A stretch of DNA of 64,000 bases. Source: an uncultured Lachnospiraceae bacterium (GTDB taxonomy: Bacteria; Bacillota; Clostridia; Lachnospirales; Lachnospiraceae). Positions within the stretch are counted from its first letter, which is position 1; each line of letters begins with the position of its first letter. Positions 17,615 through 26,436 of the stretch are shown here, one piece after another. The position numbers were made by a program, and so were the translations under genes. Below the pieces are notes generated by a model. That model saw only the letters and a list, made by a program, of their open reading frames with translations. It did no database searches and was not told the origin of the DNA. The DNA lies in NCBI GenBank assembly GCA_910586315.1, contig CAJUIP010000001.1, positions 126,334 through 190,333 of the forward strand, read 5' to 3'.

Positions 17615-19303
17615 ATGAAATATTATTTAGGAATCTCTGGTTGGTTTGAACGAGGTCATGATGCGTCGGCTGTTTTACTTGCCGAAAAGGATGGAAATAT
17701 CAAAATTGTAGGTGCAGTAGAGGAAGAAAGATTTACACGAAATAGATATTCTTTTAATGAAATGCCAATAAATTCGGTACAATGGTGTTTAGAACAGGTA
17801 GGTGGAGATTTTTGTATTGGTGACTTGGATGGAATTGCATATAGCTGGAATTGGCCTCAAGTATATGAAAATAAGATGCGAATGTTTGATACAAATGTGA
17901 TATACGATACTGGATTTATGAATAAATCTGATGTGGAGAGAACTCGATTTTTTAATCATCATCAATGTCATGCAGCTAGTGCCTATTATCCATCTGGATA
18001 CGATGATGCATTAGTGATTGTCTTAGATGGTCAGGGGGAACAAGAATCTGGAAGTATTTGGAGAGCAAGAAATAGAAATATGACATTATTATCTCGTATT
18101 TCTGTAGGTGCATCATTAGGATATTTTTTCCAAGCGGCATCTGAATTTTGTGGGTTAGGCGGTCAGCACGCCGGAAAAATGATGGGGCTGTCTGGGTATG
18201 GAAAGCCAATCTACAAATCTCAAATATTAAGTCATTTTGCGTTAGAGGGAATTAAATATGATGTAAATAGTATTAGTAGAAGACTAGAATCAAATTGTCG
18301 CAATGAACTTGATGATGAGGAGTTTGTAATATTTCAATGGATGAATAAATTTACCCATATTTGTGGGGTCGCCCCCAATAGAAATGCGAATGGTAAGAGT
18401 TTCGAAGAATTTCCGTCTCCATATGTAGATTTGGCTGCGTCTGTACAAGCAGTAACCATCGAAGTTATGATTGACCTTGTAAAAGATGCAAAACGGAAGT
18501 TTGGAGGTTTGAATTTATGTTTGGCAGGCGGAACGTTTTTAAATTGTATAGCGAATGGTGAGCTTTCCAGATTAGGTTTATTTGATAATATATTTATTCA
18601 ACCGGCATCAAATGATGCAGGTGCAGCAATGGGGGCAGCCTTTTTATTGATTGAAAAGGAGTTTAGCATTAATAGATTTACTCCGTTTTTAGGCCCATCT
18701 TTATCTAGCAATGAAATTGCTAATTTATTGAATAGAATGAGCGTAAATTATTTGAGATTTGAATCATGTTCCGAGCTTTTGGCGAAACTCATTGCAAAAG
18801 GAGAAGTTGTTGGTTTATTTCAAGGACGTATGGAGTTTGGACCTCGTGCGCTAGGAAATAGAAGCATTATAGCAGCTCCCAATATTAAAGGCATGAAGGC
18901 TTTGATGAATTCGAAAATTAAATTCAGAGAGGCGGGAAGGCCGTTTGGTCCGAGTATTTTAGAGAGCGACAAGGAAGTGTACTTTGGCAAAAATTTAGTT
19001 AATGAATACATGACTATTACACAACCTGTTATGCATGAGGGAATAGAAGAAGTCGTTCATGTAGATGGAAAAACAAGACCTAATATTGTAACTAAAGAAA
19101 TTAATAAAAATTACTATAATCAATTATTGCATATTAAAAATGAAATCGGCGTAGGTGCAGTAATTAACACATCACTTAATTGTGGAGAACCAATTGTGAA
19201 TTCTCCTATTCAGGCACTGAAGATATTGGAGCGAACTAGCTTAGATCATGTGATTTTTAATAATCAAATTATTGTTTCCAAAAAGGATGTGAAATTTATA
19301 TAG
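17615..19303 (+). CDS. O-carbamoyltransferase (NodU/TobZ/CmcH family)
   Basis: A 562-residue carbamoyltransferase. The N-terminal Kae1-like domain has FERGHDASAVLL, EEERFTRNR, the NHHQCHAASAYY metal-binding histidines and VLDGQGE; the C-terminal YrdC-unrelated half has GRMEFGPRALGNRS, RPFGPS and NTSLNCGEPIV. Family members make carbamoyl-AMP from carbamoyl phosphate and pass it to a hydroxyl of an antibiotic sugar or core, as in tobramycin (TobZ), cephamycin and Nod factors. Here it most likely decorates a sugar. It starts 56 bases after the NADAR gene, within the same operon. Confidence 0.9.
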   Translation: MKYYLGISGWFERGHDASAVLLAEKDGNIKIVGAVEEERFTRNRYSFNEMPINSVQWCLEQVGGDFCIGDLDGIAYSWNWPQVYENKMRMFDTNVIYDTGFMNKSDVERTRFFNHHQCHAASAYYPSGYDDALVIVLDGQGEQESGSIWRARNRNMTLLSRISVGASLGYFFQAASEFCGLGGQHAGKMMGLSGYGKPIYKSQILSHFALEGIKYDVNSISRRLESNCRNELDDEEFVIFQWMNKFTHICGVAPNRNANGKSFEEFPSPYVDLAASVQAVTIEVMIDLVKDAKRKFGGLNLCLAGGTFLNCIANGELSRLGLFDNIFIQPASNDAGAAMGAAFLLIEKEFSINRFTPFLGPSLSSNEIANLLNRMSVNYLRFESCSELLAKLIAKGEVVGLFQGRMEFGPRALGNRSIIAAPNIKGMKALMNSKIKFREAGRPFGPSILESDKEVYFGKNLVNEYMTITQPVMHEGIEEVVHVDGKTRPNIVTKEINKNYYNQLLHIKNEIGVGAVINTSLNCGEPIVNSPIQALKILERTSLDHVIFNNQIIVSKKDVKFI

Positions 19304-19366
19304 AAGGGAGTAATGAAGTAGAAAATTAGGAAGTGGAGAAGGAAGGTTGTTGATATACTATGAAGA

Positions 19367-20416
19367 ATGAATTACAACTTCACTAATTCTACTCATTGTA
19401 AGTATAAAATTATGAAAACACCATATTATATATTTGATTTGCAGATTGTAAAATCCAATTATTATAAATATAAAGCATTATTCCCGGAGTGTGAAGTTTA
19501 CTATTCGACAAAAGCAAATTCTGATAAAACGATTCTACATAGTATGATCCCATATGTGGATGGAATAGAGATTAGCAGTATAAAGGAATTCGATATATTA
19601 AAGCGGATGAAATTTGATATTACTAGGATTAGTTATGGTATACCGATTAAAAGCAGGGAAGAGATCGAATACTTAGGAATGCATGGATGCAAAGTATTTG
19701 TTGCAGACTCAATTTGTGAACTAATGAAAATCAGGAAAAGTTGCCCTACATCAACTATATTATTGCGCTTAAATGTCTCTAAATATATAGGGAAATGTAT
19801 CGAATATGGAATTGATTTTGAAATGCTAAAAGATAGTGTTCTTCCAGAATATGATGGTTTTATATTTCATATAAGCAATTGTAATTTATCAGATCATCTT
19901 AGTATCCTTGATAAGGTTGAAGATATTCTTAAAAAAAGTGCATTTAGAAAAAAAATGATAATTAATATTGGAGGAAGCTATCGATGTGATGATATGACAT
20001 TTTTTAATGGGTTAAATGAGCGTCTATTATATTTGAGTCGTCATTATAATATTAAATTGAGAATGGAACCAGGAGCAGCAATTGTGTATTCAGCAGGAAC
20101 ATTAAGAACGAGCGTTCTTAGAAAGGATGTAATTAGTCCAAAAAGTTATGATATATTTATTGATGCTGGCAGAGCTGAAGGCGTATATTGCATGCCTATG
20201 GAGATTCGCAATTTGAGTAGATGTATTGAAGAAAAGGTGAAAATATATCGATTTATAGATAATTCTGGTGTTAGAAACGTATTATTTATATGCAAGTCTT
20301 ATTATCCTATTGAAGAAGGAGATTTGCTAGAATTCGCAAATTACGGTGCATATTCATTATGTTATATTAATAGATTCCATAATAAATATGAACCACAAAT
20401 CTATTATAGTGAGTGA
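19367..20416 (+). CDS. Fold-III PLP-dependent decarboxylase (BtrK/LysA/ornithine-decarboxylase type)
   Basis: A 349-residue alanine-racemase-fold decarboxylase: TPYYIFDLQIV at the start, the PLP lysine in YYSTKANSDK, a glycine-rich phosphate site INIGGSY and the C-terminal beta domain with IDAGRAEGVYC in the position of the substrate-binding loop. BtrK of butirosin belongs to this fold and decarboxylates glutamyl-ACP to GABA-ACP. The presence of carrier proteins and a ligase makes an ACP-bound amino acid a reasonable substrate. No clear ribosome site precedes the ATG at 19367; the ATG at 19412 is an alternative. Confidence 0.75.
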   Translation: MNYNFTNSTHCKYKIMKTPYYIFDLQIVKSNYYKYKALFPECEVYYSTKANSDKTILHSMIPYVDGIEISSIKEFDILKRMKFDITRISYGIPIKSREEIEYLGMHGCKVFVADSICELMKIRKSCPTSTILLRLNVSKYIGKCIEYGIDFEMLKDSVLPEYDGFIFHISNCNLSDHLSILDKVEDILKKSAFRKKMIINIGGSYRCDDMTFFNGLNERLLYLSRHYNIKLRMEPGAAIVYSAGTLRTSVLRKDVISPKSYDIFIDAGRAEGVYCMPMEIRNLSRCIEEKVKIYRFIDNSGVRNVLFICKSYYPIEEGDLLEFANYGAYSLCYINRFHNKYEPQIYYSE

Positions 20417-20420
20417 TTAA

Positions 20421-21809
20421 ATGTCTTATTTAAATGATTATGAGGTCAATGCAACTAATATTCCACTATTCAATTGTTCAAAGGTTACAATTGACTTATC
20501 ATCAGGGGTAAATAAATTACCAGTGCCTTCATTTTTTATACAAATATGTATGGAGGAGATAAAGAGACAAGCCTTTATTAAAGAATATGCGGAGGGAGCA
20601 GGACTTGAATTATTAGTTGAATCATTAAAATTGTTTGAGAAAATCAATGCAGGAATTCGACCTGCGTACATTGACAAAAGTAGGTTTGCTAACAATTTAT
20701 GTGTAACGACAGGAGCCTCAACCGCCATTATACATCTGATAGAATTTTTAAGTATAAAATGTAGGAATTATAAATTTTTTTTTATAGGATATAATTATTT
20801 CTTGTTTTTTCAAACGATGAAGAGATATGGATTAGATTATGAAATAATAGTTTCTAAAAAGAAAGATTCAATTGCACCTTCGGTAGAAGAAATAATTACA
20901 AGATTAAATCAGGAGAATGCTTCTGTTATAATATTTATAACGATGCCATTTAATCCGTCTGGTGAGGGGTATTCAAAAGAAGAGTTTGCGACACTAGTTA
21001 AATATATAAGTAATAAAGGCGATAGTATGCTAATTCTTGATAAGTGTCAAGTAGATGAGATAAATAATCCCCCTTATGAATATATAGGAAGAGTAATTAT
21101 TGAAGAAAACTTGGAAGAACGAGCGGTAGTTCTTAATAGTTTATCTAAAACAAGGAGTATTGCTGGCCTTAGGATTGGTTATATGTATGGAAACAAGGAG
21201 GCAGTAGAATACTCAATTTTGAAAGCAAAATATTCATACTATTGTGCTCCACAAATATTTATAATGTCTATAGTTCTGGATATGGTATTGAGAAATATGT
21301 TTATATACAATGATTCTGAAGGTGAGAAAAAAATGATTTTAATTGCATATGAAAAACTTATAAAAAAGAATACGCGATTAGAATTTTATCTGATGTCGGG
21401 AAGATCTATGTTGAAACGGATGAACGATATCTACCTCTCGTATATAGAAGAGGTTAGATCTAATTATAAATTGATTGATAGTAATTACAAATATATGGAA
21501 TTTAAATTAAAAAGATGGATTTTGGAAAAAACTTTGCGTAGAGGAGGATTAAATTGTTGTATTAAATTATGCGGTACAAGTACATTAAGACAAGTGGAGT
21601 TTTGTCAAGAAATTGCCGATAAATTAGGGGTGTTAATTATGCCAGAATGCTATTTTAATGGTTCTGTAATTAGACAGTCAGAGGAGCCATTCTGGATACG
21701 GATTACACTCTCAATTCCTGGAGAACAGTTTTGTATTGGTATTGATCACTTGGCCCAATATTTAAATAGACGGGATATTGTAGATTTCGATAAAGGTTTC
21801 ATCGAATAG
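20421..21809 (+). CDS. Fold-I PLP-dependent aminotransferase-like enzyme
   Basis: A 462-residue class I/II aminotransferase-fold protein: TTGASTAI, ITMPFNPSGEGYS, LDKCQVDE and the PLP lysine in NSLSKTRSIAGLRIGY. It begins five bases after the decarboxylase stop and is the last gene of the operon. The family includes true aminotransferases and cyclising enzymes such as capreomycidine synthase (VioD). The LDKCQVDE block replaces the more usual D.AY at the cofactor Asp, so it is not a standard aspartate aminotransferase. It probably installs an amine or builds an unusual amino acid for the ligase. Confidence 0.75.
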   Translation: MSYLNDYEVNATNIPLFNCSKVTIDLSSGVNKLPVPSFFIQICMEEIKRQAFIKEYAEGAGLELLVESLKLFEKINAGIRPAYIDKSRFANNLCVTTGASTAIIHLIEFLSIKCRNYKFFFIGYNYFLFFQTMKRYGLDYEIIVSKKKDSIAPSVEEIITRLNQENASVIIFITMPFNPSGEGYSKEEFATLVKYISNKGDSMLILDKCQVDEINNPPYEYIGRVIIEENLEERAVVLNSLSKTRSIAGLRIGYMYGNKEAVEYSILKAKYSYYCAPQIFIMSIVLDMVLRNMFIYNDSEGEKKMILIAYEKLIKKNTRLEFYLMSGRSMLKRMNDIYLSYIEEVRSNYKLIDSNYKYMEFKLKRWILEKTLRRGGLNCCIKLCGTSTLRQVEFCQEIADKLGVLIMPECYFNGSVIRQSEEPFWIRITLSIPGEQFCIGIDHLAQYLNRRDIVDFDKGFIE

Positions 21810-22312
21810 GTCAAGTATAATTACAATATAAATTTTGGTTTTCCAACTAAGATATTTTGAAGAGATTGCACAAAATTAATTTTTTTCTTGATTGATTAAT
21901 CGCTGAACAATAGAAATATTTCTAAATGATGGTAATTATTGAAGCCAGATGTTTTAACGCTGAGCAAATATATGTGAGAAGAGTATTTGGAGATTAATAG
22001 TATCATCCGCCGTACTATTGAGAATCATTGTTCCTGAAAAACAATAAATATTATTTTGTAGGGAAAATGATAGTAAGATAATTTGTTTTGTATGGACTGG
22101 CGATGTCCGGTGTTGAAAATGGATATACTGGTGCGCTGAAAGCGCTAGTCCGGTGTTTTGAAAATTACCGGTCCGAGTATAGGAAATCAGTATTATGGAG
22201 GTGATATATGCGGCGGAGCCGCCCTCTAAAAGTAGAGTAGCTCAGGGAGGGGGATGCCGATTAATGAGTTATAATTATTCGCTTAATGCCGGATCCAGGC
22301 CATATACCTCTC
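21810..22312. other. Gene-free stretch after the biosynthetic operon
   Basis: AT-rich sequence without a credible gene and without an obvious terminator. From about 22100 the texture changes to repeats such as GATGTCCGGTGTTGAAAA and TAGTCCGGTGTTTTGAAAA, and a GGCGGAGCCGCC palindrome lies near 22210. These look like ends of an IS21-type element, so the junction between the cluster and IS debris is near 22.1 kb. Confidence 0.4.
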
Positions 22313-22636
22313 TCATGGAGCGGTAGTTAAAAGGATTAGTCGGAACGATGTTATCTTATAAGCATCGTGTTTGATGCGGTCAAGAATGGCCTCGGCAAGA
22401 GGGCTGTCATCGCCGCCGAGCTGGTCATACCATCCGCTTGGGTCGTACTGTGAGCAAGAGATCGTAGAAGAATTCTTTCGCCTTCTGTGCAGAAGCTCCA
22501 GGATGTCATGCTGCTCTGCCTCCATCGGCCTCAGCAGGAGCCATTCATCAATGATGAGCAGGACGGTATTGGCATACTTGGCTTGAACCTTCTTGTAGGA
22601 GCCATCAGCGCGGGGCATGTCGAGCTCAAGGAGCAT
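22313..22636 (-). pseudogene. IstB (IS21 helper ATPase) C-terminal fragment
   Basis: A 107-residue fragment matches the C-terminal half of IstB: VLLIIDEWLLL (Walker B), a RRRKNSSTI.CSQYD.SGWY segment and SPLAEAILDRIKHDAYKI. The Walker A half is missing. It corresponds to the same region of the fuller IstB at 23321-24097 but differs at many positions, so it comes from a second, older IS21 copy. Confidence 0.75.
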
Positions 22637-22720
22637 AAAGAAAATTTGTATAACATTGAAGCGTATTTTTCTTACAATTGTCCCTTTAATGTCATTTAGT
22701 TAGTTCCAAACCCCATCGGA

Positions 22721-22752
22721 TTCCGGGGAAATTCTTCTAATTTTCCCCGGAA
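22721..22752. repeat. Palindrome TTCCGGGGAAA...TTTCCCCGGAA
   Basis: A perfect 11-base inverted repeat around a 10-base loop lies between the IS21 and IS66 fragments. It may be an IS end or an old terminator. Confidence 0.4.
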
Positions 22753-22871
22753 AACATTTCTGCCAATAAATTTCCCATTAAGTTAAGCCTTAAAAATTCA
22801 TGATATGTCGTAAACGCATCATAGTAGGTACTGGTAGAAAATGAAGGCCGCCTATGTTGGACGACCATGTA

Positions 22872-23234
22872 TCATGGATTCTTTTTGCACTCTGCCGGGA
22901 GCTTGTCTGATCATGGCAACAAATCTTCACAGAAACTCCGGTCCTTATCATCAAGATGGTTTGGGATCTCCTCTAGCAGGTACTGAAAATACTCGTAGGG
23001 TTTTAGGCTGTTGGCCTTTGCTGTTTCAGCAATGCTATAGATGATTGCGCTGGCCTTCGCTCCGGCGACCGTGTCGATCATAACCCAGTTTTTCTTGACG
23101 ACACAGAAGCCCCGGATCGACTGCTCAGCTGCGTTATTGTCCATGGGAACCTCCCCATCCTTCAGGAATACCCTCAGGTATTTTTCCTGGTTTAGGGCAT
23201 GGTTAAAGCCATTCCAGGTCTTGCTCTTTTGCAT
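22872..23234 (-). pseudogene. IS66-family transposase C-terminal fragment
   Basis: The frame encodes the conserved IS66 TnpC end: GEVPMDNNAAEQSIRGF, KKNWVMIDTVAGAKASAIIYS, AETAKAN.LKPYEYFQYLL and RSFCEDLLP. The DNNAAEQ block contains the last catalytic acidic residue. After LLP the expected Trp is TGA, an in-frame nonsense codon, and the frame continues as SDKLPAECKKNP before a second stop. The N-terminal two thirds of the protein are absent. Confidence 0.8.
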
Positions 23235-23320
23235 GACTGAATATTACGGTACGGCAGAGCCGCCAGTCCGGTGTGGCGAGAGCCACCTGTCCGGACTGGC
23301 GGAGCCACCTTGTCAATTAG

Positions 23321-24097
23321 TTACTTTGCCTGCTTAGGATCCAGGCCATAGACCTCCCTCATGGAGATATCCTTTTCAGGATCAACATACTCAATGTCAA
23401 TCTTATAGGAATCGTAAGAAATCCGATCCATAATAGCATCGGCAAGAGTACTTTCACCGCCGTAGATCTGCCCATGCCACTCCGCTTCCCGGAACTGGGA
23501 ATAGAAGATGGTGGAGGATTTCTTCCGGCGTTTATGGACGAGTTCAAAGAGATTTCTGGCTTCACCCTCCAAGAGCTTCAGCAACAGCCATTCATCCAGA
23601 ATGAGGAGAATGGGGGGTGTGTATTTCTTGAGCACGGACGCAAAGGTCCCGTTCACTCTGGCATCCTGAAGATCCAGGAGAAGGTCAGGGAGCCGGACAT
23701 ATCTGGCCGTATAATACTGCTTGCAGGCTTCTATCCCGAACGCACAGGCCATGTAGGTTTTTTCGCTGCCAGTAGTTCCTGTAATAAAAATGTTACGGTA
23801 TTCCGTGATGTACTCACAGAAGGCCAGACGGCTGATCAGCTCCTTGCTGAGTTTTCTGCCAGAGCGGTAGTCTATTGCTGCAATGCTTGCGTCTGGCTGC
23901 TCGAACTCCGCCCGATGGCTCAGCCTTTTGAGACGGTTGTTCTTTCGACTGGCATACTCGACATCGACAAGTATACCAAAGTGGTCTTCAAAAGGAACAT
24001 CCTTCATGGCCGGGTCGTCAAGCTGGATGCGGAAGGAATCGGCCATGGTGGTAAGGCGCATTTCAATTAATTTATCAATTGTGTTTTGATTGGTCAT
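23321..24097 (-). CDS. istB: IS21 helper ATPase IstB (altered Walker A)
   Basis: A 258-residue AAA+ helper of IS21 transposition. It has the N-terminal DnaA-binding-like region, Walker B LLILDEWLLL, and the C-terminal RRKKSSTIFYSQF, ADAIMDRI.YDSYKI. The Walker A motif reads GTTGSEKT where family members have GXTGSGKT; a Glu replaces the last Gly before Lys-Thr. This is likely to damage nucleotide binding, so the protein may be inactive although full length. It overlaps istA. Confidence 0.85.
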   Translation of the reverse strand: MTNQNTIDKLIEMRLTTMADSFRIQLDDPAMKDVPFEDHFGILVDVEYASRKNNRLKRLSHRAEFEQPDASIAAIDYRSGRKLSKELISRLAFCEYITEYRNIFITGTTGSEKTYMACAFGIEACKQYYTARYVRLPDLLLDLQDARVNGTFASVLKKYTPPILLILDEWLLLKLLEGEARNLFELVHKRRKKSSTIFYSQFREAEWHGQIYGGESTLADAIMDRISYDSYKIDIEYVDPEKDISMREVYGLDPKQAK

Positions 24098-25541
24098 GAT
24101 GTTTTACCTCCGTAATATCTGGCACCCCTTGTGATGCCGCGCGTATTCTTCTGCCTGTATCGGATACGGGAGGTGGATCCTCCTTCCAGTTGGCCAGGAT
24201 GTTTTTAATACTTTTGTAGCTGGGTTTGCTGGCATAAGAGAGTGCCCGCTCACAGGCGGCCTCCAGCCGTTCCTGTGAGTATTTCTCTGCCAGCTTCAGC
24301 AACCCCATGCGGCTTCGATAGGACTGCTGTTCAACCTTGCCGGAGGTAAGGATGGCATCTACAACTTTGCTTGTGTTACTGCCAATCTGAGCGCCCCATC
24401 TGCGGAAACGGTCGCCGTTCCAATCATGGTTATAAAATATTTCAACCGTTGAATCTGTTATACGTACATCGGCCTTTTTTCTGATATACTGGAAAGGCAC
24501 GGAGTAGTGCATCCTGTCTACTGCGATGTAATAGTTGAACTGGACAGTGGCCTGTTTCCATTCTGCCAGTTCAAAGGGTGTAGCAGGCAGCGGCGCCAAT
24601 AACGGCTTTTCTTCCCCAAGAAACAGACTGAGCCTGCTACATTCTTTCTTCTGGAACTTTTTTGCGTTGTATGCATCCAGCTTTTTGCGGATGGCAGCAT
24701 TCGGTTCTGAGAGTGAGAAAAACTGCTCATTGCGGAGGGCTGCGGTAATCCAGGTGGATATCTTTCCGACAGATCCCTCGACATTTGGCTTGTCCTTGGG
24801 TTTCCGGACTCTTGCCGGAATTACTGCGAAGTTATAATGCTCCGCCATTTCGTGGTACGTGGTGTTGAGCTCGGTGGTATACCAATTGCTTCTTTGATGG
24901 TTGACCGCTGTGGTGCAGTTGTCAGATACCAGAACGGGAGTAACACCGCCAAAGAACTCAAACATCCGTACGTGAGCATTGATCCAGTTACTTGTGCGTT
25001 CGTTCATGAATGCCATAACAAACGCATACTGGCTGTATGTCATAACTCCGGCAAAAAGCCATGCGTCTGTGATCTCACCGGTATCAGGATCAATGATGCG
25101 GGCAGGATTTCCGGCCCAGTCAACTTCAATCTGTTCCCCGGGTTTCCTGGGGATGTGCATGGTGGCACGATGTTTTTTCTCATCCTTCTGGATGTGATAG
25201 CAAAACTGGGAATACATGAGCAGATCATCGCCGGCAAGGCGGCATTCTTCACAGTACTCCACCCAGAGGAGCTTCTTGTTGACCTCATTGTGCAGGAATT
25301 CTTTGCGGATGTAGTCAAAATCCGGCATTCTTTTGGCAGTTGCCGTTTTGTCTTTGGGGTACATCAATCCATCAAGGACACTGTCAGTCATGTCAAAGTC
25401 TAATGGCCATGAGATGCCAATTTCTGAGGTTCTTGTGATGACTTTAGCGACTGTGTTCCGGGATACACCGCAGCTGCTGGCGATCTTCCGGTTGCTGAAT
25501 CCCAGGCTTTTAAGCCGAAGGATTTCACGGTATTTGGTCAT
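24075..25541 (-). CDS. istA: IS21 transposase IstA
   Basis: A 488-residue transposase with an N-terminal helix-turn-helix (LRLKSLGFSNRKIASSCGVSRNTVAKV) and an RNase-H-like core: EVDWAG (first Asp), LVSDNCTTAV (second Asp) and KPNVEGSVG (Glu), all intact. The C-terminal Mu-type beta domain follows. The start follows an AAGGAGGTCACC ribosome site on the minus strand. With the helper ATPase altered, mobility is doubtful. Confidence 0.9.
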   Translation of the reverse strand: MTKYREILRLKSLGFSNRKIASSCGVSRNTVAKVITRTSEIGISWPLDFDMTDSVLDGLMYPKDKTATAKRMPDFDYIRKEFLHNEVNKKLLWVEYCEECRLAGDDLLMYSQFCYHIQKDEKKHRATMHIPRKPGEQIEVDWAGNPARIIDPDTGEITDAWLFAGVMTYSQYAFVMAFMNERTSNWINAHVRMFEFFGGVTPVLVSDNCTTAVNHQRSNWYTTELNTTYHEMAEHYNFAVIPARVRKPKDKPNVEGSVGKISTWITAALRNEQFFSLSEPNAAIRKKLDAYNAKKFQKKECSRLSLFLGEEKPLLAPLPATPFELAEWKQATVQFNYYIAVDRMHYSVPFQYIRKKADVRITDSTVEIFYNHDWNGDRFRRWGAQIGSNTSKVVDAILTSGKVEQQSYRSRMGLLKLAEKYSQERLEAACERALSYASKPSYKSIKNILANWKEDPPPVSDTGRRIRAASQGVPDITEVKHHDQSKHN

Positions 25542-25738
25542 AATGGTGACCTCCTTTATACGTATTCACATCATAAGATGTGTACCTACAGTATAAAAGA
25601 AGATCGCATAAGCGTGGCTCTCAAACTCCGGAATCAGCGGCTCTCGTCCACCGGAATGATGGCTCCGAAAGTCCGGACAGGTGGCTCAATGAGTCCCGGA
25701 ATAATCACCAGTATAATGATTTCTGTTTTGCCTTCAGA

Positions 25739-25849
25739 TTGGAGATATCTATAAGCAAGAAATACCTCACTTATGATGATGGACTGACGATTCAGGCGGA
25801 GCTACAAAAGAGGCTTAAGGTAGTCTCACAGACGTGTTACCTTTGGTGA
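25739..25849 (+). pseudogene. N-terminal fragment of an IS30-like transposase
   Basis: A short frame SKKYLTYDDGLTIQAELQKRLKV resembles the first helix region of IS30-family transposases (typically KKYLTYDERL..IQ..L). The frame then leaves the family and stops. The following sequence to 26080 has a minus-strand stretch (RWSRTPPGIPVQFFYDEDS) that looks coding but has no start and was not identified. Confidence 0.4.
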
Positions 25850-26082
25850 GAAAATTAAAACTTGCAGGAGGCTGGTTCCCGCATCCAATGGCAACGGCTG
25901 TCTTCATCATAAAAGAACTGTACCGGAATCCCAGGAGGAGTTCTGCTCCAACGATGAATCTGTTCCCCTTGTCTGTAATTTCTGTGCCAGTCAGCTTTGA
26001 TGCCGCCTCCTAAAATGAAAAAGTAAATTCTGCCTCTTTAATTTGTAATGGCATTTAATTCTATTAGGAGTTTGTACTCTCT

Positions 26083-26328
26083 TGACAGATGAAACTGGCA
26101 TTTTGGTTTCGTCTTCGTAAAACAGGAAAATTTAGCCGCCCGGCGATGGAATTTATTCTTACATATACCTAAGCTCATATATGAACTACTTGACACAAAG
26201 CTAAATAGTTTTATAAATTTTACTTTACTTTTAGGCATATGCGTATTGGGCGATATTTTGAAAATTCTGTAAAGTCCATGATTTTTAAATGGTAGATAGA
26301 ATTTATTCTTGCACTGGAATTTATTTTT
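26083..26328 (-). repeat. Dispersed repeat, right copy (inverted relative to 2604-2860)
   Basis: On the minus strand the landmarks TAAATTCCAGTGCA, TAAATTC, TTTGTGTCAAGTA, ATATATG, TAAATTCCA, CAAAATGCCAG and TTCATCTGTCAAG appear in the same order as on the plus strand at 2604-2860. The two copies face each other around the biosynthetic block. Confidence 0.65.
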
Positions 26329-26369
26329 TCGGGTTAGTCTTGTTTACCGTGGAAAGAACCTGAGATCTA

Positions 26370-26398
26370 TTGACATTTCCATTATAACAATATAAGAT
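26370..26398 (+). promoter_or_regulatory. Sigma-70-type promoter of the agr-like regulator gene
   Basis: TTGACA (26370-26375), a 17-base spacer and TAAGAT (26393-26398) form a near-consensus promoter. Start of transcription would be near 26405, about 30 bases before the regulator ATG. Confidence 0.7.
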
Positions 26399-26436
26399 AT
26401 TACAAAACTGTGGAGATAAATATACGGGGTAGTATT

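Larger units (their letters stand above)
23240..25705 (-). mobile_element. IS21-family element (IstA/IstB), nearly complete
   Basis: The element holds istB and istA in the usual order on the minus strand with a 23-base overlap. Both flanks carry GC-rich blocks: TCCGGTGTGGCGAGAGCC and CACCTGTCCGGACTGGCGG on the left (23265-23305), and GTCCGGACAGGTGGCTC with CCGGAATCAGCGGCTC on the right (25630-25690). These are the multiple terminal binding sites typical of IS21. The exact ends and target duplication are not resolved. It sits between the biosynthetic operon and the agr locus. Confidence 0.6.

Noticed and set aside
4834..21809. Classical 2-deoxystreptamine aminoglycoside cluster
   Set aside because: BtrH-, BtrK- and BtrD-like functions are suggestive, but no 2-deoxy-scyllo-inosose synthase or paired aminocyclitol aminotransferase is present.
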